Assembly: GCA_002839315.1 (NCBI GenBank)
Contig: PGXV01000007.1
Coordinates: 191,934-255,933, forward strand
Length of the DNA: 64,000 nucleotides
Direction of reading: 5' to 3'
Source of the DNA: Spirochaetae bacterium HGW-Spirochaetae-3
GTDB lineage: Bacteria; Spirochaetota; Spirochaetia; Treponematales; UBA12059
The first letter of the stretch is position 1. Each line of letters opens with the position of its first letter. The position numbers were made by a program, and so were the translations under genes. The notes below the pieces were generated by a model. That model had not been told where the DNA came from and ran no database searches. It saw nothing but the letters and a program-made list of their open reading frames with translations. This document shows positions 58,660-64,000 of the stretch, one piece after another.

Positions 58660-59106
58660 ATGGAGCGAAAACAAACCGCCCTCATGGTAGCGATAGGCCT
58701 TATGTGGCTCGCTATTCTGTATATGGGGTGGAAAGGCGTGTGGCTTCCGGCCATGGTACTCTCGGTGTTCCTTATGCTCGCCCACATGGTGATGGGAGCG
58801 ATGCATAACGGAAAGCTAAACAAGAAATTCTTCGTGTATCCGCTTCTGGCGTGGGCCGTGCTTTGGATAGCGAGTTTCTTGCTCTCGGCGTACTATGCGG
58901 ACGCTTTCCGCGGCCAGGTTCCCACGTTTACGATCCTGGGATTCCACCCGTCGTTCGCGTGGACGATCCTGACCTACTGGATAGGCGGCATCCTGACGCT
59001 ATCCGTCGGGCTGTACGCATGCAAGGATAACTGGCTGTCCGAGTCCGACTGGGAAACGTTCAAGAAGGAAATAGCCGAGATCAAGGCCCAAGGAGGCAAG
59101 GCATGA
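58660..59106 (+). CDS. Small membrane protein preceding a sodium:solute symporter
   Basis: 148 residues with four predicted membrane helices and a cytoplasmic C-terminal helix (WLSESDWETFKKEIAEIKAQ). TAGGAGG is 6 nt before the ATG and the stop overlaps the symporter start. Small proteins of this kind (DUF997/DUF4212-like) often sit beside SSS symporters as accessory subunits. I cannot assign it to a named family with confidence. Confidence 0.78.
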   Translation: MERKQTALMVAIGLMWLAILYMGWKGVWLPAMVLSVFLMLAHMVMGAMHNGKLNKKFFVYPLLAWAVLWIASFLLSAYYADAFRGQVPTFTILGFHPSFAWTILTYWIGGILTLSVGLYACKDNWLSESDWETFKKEIAEIKAQGGKA

Positions 59107-60620
59107 CCGCCGGAGCAAAGGTCCTGATCATCGGATTCTCGTTCGCGATGATCGTCGTGTCGTTCCTCATTGGAATATGGGCCAAGAAAAAGGCCGACAC
59201 CGCGCAAGCGTTCTTCGGCGGTACCGCCCTTTTCGGTCCGTTCGTCGTTGGATTATCGACGATGTCCGCCGTCGCGAGCGCGTTCGCCATCGTAGGAATC
59301 CCCGGAATCATCTACGCCACCGGCAACCCGATGAGCTTCTGGATGCTGTCGTCCGCCGCTTTCGGCATGGCGTACATTATCCTGGGCAAGAAGGTCCGCG
59401 CCATGGCCGAGCTCGGTCCGATATCGAGCCTCGGCGACATATCCGACCTGCGATTCCAGAATAATCGCTATATCAAGGCCGTGATGAGCCTCGTGCTGTT
59501 CCTCGGCTGCATCGCGTACCTCGCGGCGCAGATCAAGGGCGTGTCCGTGATGTTCGCCCACCTCCTCGGGTGGAACTTCTACGTGACCGGCTTCCTTATC
59601 TTCGGCTTCCTTATCGCCTATATGATCATAGGCGGCGAGGCCGGCGGCATCATGACCCAGGCCTTCCAGGGCCTGATCATGGCGGTAGCCGGTATCATCA
59701 TCATCATAGGCTTCTTCGTCGTCACCGGCGGGTTCGGCAACGTGCTGGACGCGGTGGCCAAGGCCGGTACGATCACCGGCGGCGGCGTCACGAAGAAGAT
59801 GAGCGCCGACTTCCTTAACGCCTGGGGCATACTGCCCGGACAGCTATCGATGGTCTACATGCTCATCCCGATACTCGGCACCGTCGGCCAGCCTCAGGTG
59901 TTGACCCGCATGTACGCGCTCAAGAACCCGAGGGACATGCCTAAGCTCGGCCTGTGGGCCGCGCTGTCGCACGCCATCGTCGGGTTCCTCGCCATCGTAA
60001 TGGGCTTCGGCGCGCTGTACCTCGTCGCGACCGGCAAGATAGCCCCGCTGGCCAAGGCCGACACCGCCGCCGCCGTGTTCGCCGACTCCCTCGGTATCTG
60101 GGGCCAGCTACTGTTCTACGCCACGGTCCTCGCGGCCGCCATGTCCTCCGCGTCGATGTTCCTGTCTCTGTCCGCCGGCATCATCTCCAGGGACCTGCCG
60201 GCCGCGCTCGGCTTCAAGGCCGTCGACGGCAAGACGCAGATCAAGCGCTTCAGGATAACGATGGGCGTGCTCGGCGTCATAGCCGTGGCCCTGGCCCTGA
60301 CCAACGACAGCATGGTAGCCATACTCGGCACCTTCGGCTGGGGCACCCTCATGTCCGCGACCTTCCCCGTCTTCGTCGTCGGCCTCCTGTGGAAACGGGC
60401 GAGCAAGGAAGGCGTCGCGACCGGCCTGTCCATCGCGCTCGTGCTCAACGTCATCTGCTTCGTGCTCGTGCAGAACAAGTTCAAGTTCCCCGGTGGAATC
60501 CCGTGGTACTTTAACGTTATCGTCGTATCCATCGCGGCGACCATTATCGTATCGCTGTTCACCAGCGGAGCGTCCGGCAAGAATCTCGACCGCGCCGTAG
60601 AGAAGGTCATCGACCTGTAG
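59103..60620 (+). CDS. Sodium:solute symporter family protein
   Basis: 505 residues, about 13 helices, SSS family. GLSTMSAVASAFAIVGIPGI and the sodium-site region STMSA, GTVGQPQVLTRMYALKNPRD and YATVLAAAMSSASMFLSLSA (with the conserved helix-8 serines) are typical of monocarboxylate/pantothenate-type symporters. Likely takes up the organic acid used by the adjacent ligase. Followed by a terminator hairpin. Confidence 0.88.
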   Translation: MTAGAKVLIIGFSFAMIVVSFLIGIWAKKKADTAQAFFGGTALFGPFVVGLSTMSAVASAFAIVGIPGIIYATGNPMSFWMLSSAAFGMAYIILGKKVRAMAELGPISSLGDISDLRFQNNRYIKAVMSLVLFLGCIAYLAAQIKGVSVMFAHLLGWNFYVTGFLIFGFLIAYMIIGGEAGGIMTQAFQGLIMAVAGIIIIIGFFVVTGGFGNVLDAVAKAGTITGGGVTKKMSADFLNAWGILPGQLSMVYMLIPILGTVGQPQVLTRMYALKNPRDMPKLGLWAALSHAIVGFLAIVMGFGALYLVATGKIAPLAKADTAAAVFADSLGIWGQLLFYATVLAAAMSSASMFLSLSAGIISRDLPAALGFKAVDGKTQIKRFRITMGVLGVIAVALALTNDSMVAILGTFGWGTLMSATFPVFVVGLLWKRASKEGVATGLSIALVLNVICFVLVQNKFKFPGGIPWYFNVIVVSIAATIIVSLFTSGASGKNLDRAVEKVIDL

Positions 60621-60665
60621 GCCTCCAGGCCTCGGGTGCGGATGTATTCGTACCAGATTACTTCA

Positions 60666-60699
60666 GCCGGGCCGGAGCGATCCGTGCCCGGCGATTTTT
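60666..60699 (+). terminator. Terminator/attenuator after the symporter gene
   Basis: GCCGGGC/GCCCGGC (60666-60672, 60686-60692) encloses an inner CGGA-GCGA-TCCG hairpin with a GNRA loop; GATTTTT follows. A good intrinsic terminator that lies only a few bases before the ribosome-binding site of the next gene, so it more likely limits than abolishes downstream expression. Confidence 0.8.
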
Positions 60700-60709
60700 C
60701 GGAGGTCAT

Positions 60710-61330
60710 ATGCGCGCATTAGGAATCGCGGCCAGCCCGCGCGAGAATAGCAACTCTCGCGCGTATCTGGAATTTACCTTGAAGGAACTGTCCGATCGGG
60801 GAATCGAGACCGACATGGTCAATCTCCGCGGGCTCGATATATCAGAGTGCCAGGGATGCTATTCCTGCGCCAAGACGAAGGAATGCGCCCAGAAGGACGA
60901 CTTCCAGGCCGTATTCGCCAAGATGGTGGCGGCGGACGCCATACTGTTCGCCTACCCGGTCTACCACGCGTCCGAGCCGGCCAAGCTCAAGGCCCTCATG
61001 GACCGCGCAGGCTTCCTGGGGAGGTGGGTCAACAACGACATCTCCACCGGCCAGGGGCAGGGCGGCTACCAGTGGAAAGGCACCGCTTTCTCCGGTAAGG
61101 TCGGCACTCCCATAGCCGTGGCCCGCAGGGCCGGCCACGCGTTCGCGTTCGCGCAGACGCTACTGTGGCTGACGGTCAACGATTTCATCGTAACGGGTTC
61201 CCACTACTGGAACGTCGGCGTCGCCGGCACCGGCGGCAAGGTCAATCCCGAGGACGACCAGGAAGCGTACGGTATCCTGTCGCACCAGGCGGAGAATATC
61301 GCCTCGGTACTCAAGAAGTTACACGCGTAA
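60710..61330 (+). CDS. Iron-sulfur flavoprotein, NADPH-FMN reductase family
   Basis: 206 residues, flavodoxin fold. N-terminal IAASPRENSNSRAYL binds the FMN phosphate; compact cysteine motif C47-x2-C50-x2-C53-x5-C59 would hold a 4Fe-4S cluster, as in archaeal/clostridial Isf proteins; FAYPVYHASEPAKLKALMDR follows. Role: electron transfer or flavin-dependent reduction in an anaerobe. TCGGAGGT lies 4-9 nt before the ATG, immediately after the terminator. Sixteen nt before the ligase gene. Confidence 0.86.
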   Translation: MRALGIAASPRENSNSRAYLEFTLKELSDRGIETDMVNLRGLDISECQGCYSCAKTKECAQKDDFQAVFAKMVAADAILFAYPVYHASEPAKLKALMDRAGFLGRWVNNDISTGQGQGGYQWKGTAFSGKVGTPIAVARRAGHAFAFAQTLLWLTVNDFIVTGSHYWNVGVAGTGGKVNPEDDQEAYGILSHQAENIASVLKKLHA

Positions 61331-61346
61331 CGACGAGGAACAAGCA

Positions 61347-62918
61347 ATGCAAGAACTCTGTTGGATAGGCAATTATTCATATTTCAGGTCGAGGACGAGC
61401 CCGGATAAGATAGCCGTGACCGACCTCGACGACGGGCGCTCGTTCACCTATAAGGAATTGGACGCGCGCGCCAATAGGCTAGCCAATTTCATGTCGCGGG
61501 AATGGGGCATCCGCAAGGGCGACCGCGTGGCGTTCCTGTCGCGCAACCGCGTCGAGATGATCGACGCGCTGTTCGCCGCGGGAAAGCTCGGCGCCATCCT
61601 CGTGCCGTACAACGTCAGGCTGTCCCCCGACGAGCTGGCCCTGCTGATCGCCGACGAGGGGCCGCGGGCCCTGTTCTTCGAAGAGACGTTCGAAGCCGCG
61701 GCCCTGGCGCTAAAGAGCAAGACGAAGATAGAGCGCTACATCCGTCTCGGCGAGAAGCGCGGGACGACGGCCGACGAGTACGCGGCGATAGAGTCGTACG
61801 AAAACGCCGCCCCCGTATTGTGCCCCGGCCTGAGCCAGGAGGATATCTTCCTCCTTATCCACACCGGCGGAACCACGGGCCTGCCCAAGGGCGGCATGAT
61901 ATCCCACCGCTCGGTACTGTTCAACGCGCTGTCCGAGATCGTTACGTGGAAGCTGACCGATGCGGACTCGTCGCACATACTCCTGCCGCTGTTCCATACG
62001 GGCGGCTGGAACCTCCTCACGATACCTCTCCTGGTAGCCGGCGGCCGCGTCATCCTGAATAGGCAATTCGACCCCAAGCTGGGCATCGACGTGATGCAGA
62101 GGGAGAAGACGACGCTGGTATTCGGCGCCGCTACCATATTCCGCATGATGCTCGAGCGGCCGGAATTCGCGACCGCCGATTTCTCGTCGGTACGGTGGAT
62201 GATGGCCGGAGCCGCGCCCACGCCGCTTAACGTGATGGAGGCCTTCTGGGCCCGCAAGATACCGTTCGTCCTCGGTTACGGCATGACCGAGGCGGGGCCG
62301 AACAATCTGTCGGCTCCCGCGGAAGACATGAGCTACGACGAGATGCGCGAGAAATTCGCGTCCGTCGGCAAGCCGTTCTTCTTTACGCAGATGCGCATCG
62401 TCGACGACTCCGGAGCCGACGTGGCTCCCGGCCAGAACGGCGAGCTCATATGGAGCGGCCCCCAGATATTCTCCGGCTACTGGAACAAGCCCGCCGAGAC
62501 CGCCGACGTGCTGAGGGACGGCTGGGTCTACACCGGCGATATCGCGATGCAGGACGCCGACGGCTACGTGTACATCGTAGGGCGCAAGAAGAACATGTAC
62601 ATATCGGGAGGCGAGAACGTGTTCCCTCCCGAGGTAGAGAAGGCGCTGTACGAGATACCCGAGGTGCACGAGGTCTGCGTCATAGGCGTACCCGACGAGA
62701 AGTGGGGCGAGGTCGGGAAGGCCGTCGTCGCTCTCAAGCCCGGCATGAGCATCGACAAGGCCGGTATCGTAGCCGCGCTCGCGGGTAAGCTGGCGAAGTT
62801 CAAGGTACCCAGGTACGTCGCCTTCGTGAAGGCCGTACCGAAGAACTCGGTAGGGAAGATCGTATCGGGCGACGCGCAGAGGCTGTACGGCAGGCCCGTC
62901 GACGAGGAGCTGCTATAA
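61347..62918 (+). CDS. Acyl-CoA synthetase (AMP-forming)
   Basis: 523-residue adenylate-forming ligase. P-loop-like IHTGGTTGLPKGGMISHRS (about residues 172-190), GYGMTEAGPNN, DGWVYTGDIAMQDADGYVYI, hinge GRKKNMYISGGENVFPPEVE and catalytic Lys in PKNSVGKIV. Of the medium/long-chain or aryl-CoA ligase group, fewest similarities to acetyl-CoA synthetase. Its stop overlaps the last gene (ATAATGG, TAA at 62916-62918). Likely activates the imported acid. Confidence 0.9.
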   Translation: MQELCWIGNYSYFRSRTSPDKIAVTDLDDGRSFTYKELDARANRLANFMSREWGIRKGDRVAFLSRNRVEMIDALFAAGKLGAILVPYNVRLSPDELALLIADEGPRALFFEETFEAAALALKSKTKIERYIRLGEKRGTTADEYAAIESYENAAPVLCPGLSQEDIFLLIHTGGTTGLPKGGMISHRSVLFNALSEIVTWKLTDADSSHILLPLFHTGGWNLLTIPLLVAGGRVILNRQFDPKLGIDVMQREKTTLVFGAATIFRMMLERPEFATADFSSVRWMMAGAAPTPLNVMEAFWARKIPFVLGYGMTEAGPNNLSAPAEDMSYDEMREKFASVGKPFFFTQMRIVDDSGADVAPGQNGELIWSGPQIFSGYWNKPAETADVLRDGWVYTGDIAMQDADGYVYIVGRKKNMYISGGENVFPPEVEKALYEIPEVHEVCVIGVPDEKWGEVGKAVVALKPGMSIDKAGIVAALAGKLAKFKVPRYVAFVKAVPKNSVGKIVSGDAQRLYGRPVDEELL

Positions 62919-63949
62919 TGGGCGATTCGAACGCGGCCCTCCCTCGGATAGGCATCGACAGGATGGGCTACTACGCGCCGCCGACGGTGCAGACGAGCGC
63001 GTACATAGCCGAGGCGTCCGGCATCCCCATCGAGGTGATCGAGAAGAAGTTCGGGATAAAGCAGCGGCATAAGGCCGGGCCGACCGAGCAGGTCTCCGAC
63101 CTCGGCGTAAAGGCCTGCCTGAACGCGCTGGGTGACTTCGATCCGGCGAAGCTCGACCTCGTGGTCTACTGCGGAAGCGAATACAAGGACTATTACCTCT
63201 TCAACGTGGCGGCCTGCGTCGCCAAGCGTATCGGCGCGGTAAACGCCAACGCGTTCGAGATACACAACCTGTGCTCCGCGGGCGTTTGGTCGCTTAAGAT
63301 ACTCAAGTCGATGATGCAGGTCGACCCCGAGCTACGGAACGTGCTGCTGTTCACCGCCAGCAAGGAAACCGACGTCGTCGACCTTACCAACCAGCGTACC
63401 CGCTTCATGTTCAACTTCGGCGACGGGGCCGCTGCCGCCCTCCTGAAGCGAGACGCCGACAAGAATATCATCCTGGAGACGAAGATGATAACCGACGGCG
63501 GCTTCGCCGCGGACGTCGCGGTATACGGCGTCGGCTCGAAGAACTGGGACGGGCTCGATACGCTCGACCGGACTCAGAGGAGCCTCGACGTAGCCGACCC
63601 CGCGTCGATGAAGGAGCGGCTCGATCCGATAAGCATGGGGAATTTCGTTTCCGTCGTCGAGGACGCGGCCGCCAAGAGCGGCTACGCGGGCAAGATAGAC
63701 TTCCTCGCGCCTATCTTCATGAAGAGCTCGATACTCGACGGGATCCTTCAGAAGCTCGGCCTCGGGCCGGAGCAGACGTACGTGCTCGAGGATTTCGGAC
63801 ATTGCCAGTCAGCCGACGCGTATATCGCGCTGATCGAGGGAGAGAAGTCGGGGCGCCTCAAGCCCGGCGACCTCGCCGTCATGTTCGGCGCCGGCACGGG
63901 TTATACCTGGGCGGCGACGGCGGTTAAATGGGGGCCCGTAAAGGGATAG
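62918..63949 (+). CDS. KAS III-like protein, third copy
   Basis: 343 residues, overlapping the ligase by one base. Nucleophile Cys119 in IHNLCSAGV; GDGAAAALLKRD. At the HQAN position it has FMKS, with Phe where the second copy has His; EDFGHCQSAD replaces the GNTSAAS region. Shares YKDY and EKKFGIKQR-type blocks with the copy at 49863, so these two are paralogues and may act as partners or at related steps. Ends 51 nt before the window edge. Confidence 0.85.
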   Translation: MGDSNAALPRIGIDRMGYYAPPTVQTSAYIAEASGIPIEVIEKKFGIKQRHKAGPTEQVSDLGVKACLNALGDFDPAKLDLVVYCGSEYKDYYLFNVAACVAKRIGAVNANAFEIHNLCSAGVWSLKILKSMMQVDPELRNVLLFTASKETDVVDLTNQRTRFMFNFGDGAAAALLKRDADKNIILETKMITDGGFAADVAVYGVGSKNWDGLDTLDRTQRSLDVADPASMKERLDPISMGNFVSVVEDAAAKSGYAGKIDFLAPIFMKSSILDGILQKLGLGPEQTYVLEDFGHCQSADAYIALIEGEKSGRLKPGDLAVMFGAGTGYTWAATAVKWGPVKG

Positions 63950-63965
63950 GGGTTACTGGAATATA

Positions 63966-64000
63966 AAAAAAAGCGCCCGCGAGGAAGGAGTCCCCTTCCC
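63966..64000. terminator. Probable bidirectional terminator, cut by the window end
   Basis: Eight A residues, GCGCCCGC, then GGAAGG/CCTTCC reaching the last base. The visible part would be the left half of a hairpin flanked by A and T runs. The right arm lies outside, so the call is incomplete. Confidence 0.35.

Noticed and set aside
44866-63949. Cluster read as a polyketide or fatty-acid biosynthesis locus
   Set aside because: No acyl carrier protein, malonyl transferase or KAS II-type enzyme is present; transporters, CoA-transferase and ligase fit breakdown of an imported acid better.

Overview
The window reads as a chromosomal segment of a high-GC member of the Spirochaetota, close to the treponemal lineage and probably uncultured. 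The pointers are: EF-Tu with the treponeme-like blocks [22 protein letters not shown] and APDSVMPQ; RpoB with Asn at the position of E. coli Ser531, a known treponeme/Borrelia trait; and an RpoA remnant, S5 and tuf/S10 organisation of treponemal type. These assignments rest on recalled family sequences, not on a search. No rRNA, mobile element, CRISPR array or plasmid feature was seen.

Layout: (1) 1-3200: murJ, tRNA-Thr, rpmG, tRNA-Trp, secE, nusG. (2) 3200-13900: rplKAJL-rpoBC, with strong intergenic stem-loops between rplJ/rplL, rplL/rpoB and rpoB/rpoC. (3) 13900-16300: rpsL-rpsG-tuf without fusA. (4) 16300-19530: a Ugp-type sugar/glycerophosphodiester ABC transporter (ugpBAE, no ATPase) inserted between tuf and the S10 operon. 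(5) 19600-33670: the S10-spc-alpha superoperon from rpsJ to rplQ, ending in a 56-residue zinc-ribbon protein and a terminator. Three genes here look damaged at their 5' ends: rpsH (about 65 nt missing), rpsE (one extra C) and rpoA (about 80 nt missing). They are essential genes, so an assembly or sequencing fault is the first explanation.

(6) 33690-44860: rarD; then on the minus strand a 1152-residue PPi-type PEP carboxykinase followed by hutI; a 199-residue unknown protein; then hutH-hutU plus a DmpA/S58-type aminopeptidase that could feed the histidine pathway from beta-alanyl or other N-capped histidine peptides.

(7) 44866-63949: an accessory-looking 19-kb cluster and the most interesting part of the window. 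A leftward unit encodes a double-length TetR regulator (two TetR modules in one chain), a KAS III-like enzyme, a family-I-type CoA-transferase and an SCP-x-like thiolase. A divergent rightward unit encodes a second KAS III-like enzyme, an SDR dehydrogenase, a complete LivKHMGF-type transporter and two alpha/beta hydrolases. Then come a TetR gene and a third unit: small membrane protein, sodium:solute symporter, iron-sulfur flavoprotein, acyl-CoA ligase and a third KAS III-like enzyme. The same 16-bp pseudo-palindrome (consensus ATGARWGWTGATTCA) lies just downstream of the -10 box of all three operator-bearing promoters, so the double TetR probably controls the whole set. Together the genes suggest uptake of a carboxylic acid by two transport systems, CoA activation, and thiolytic or Claisen-type C-C bond chemistry. 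The substrate is unknown and I could not match the set to a described pathway.
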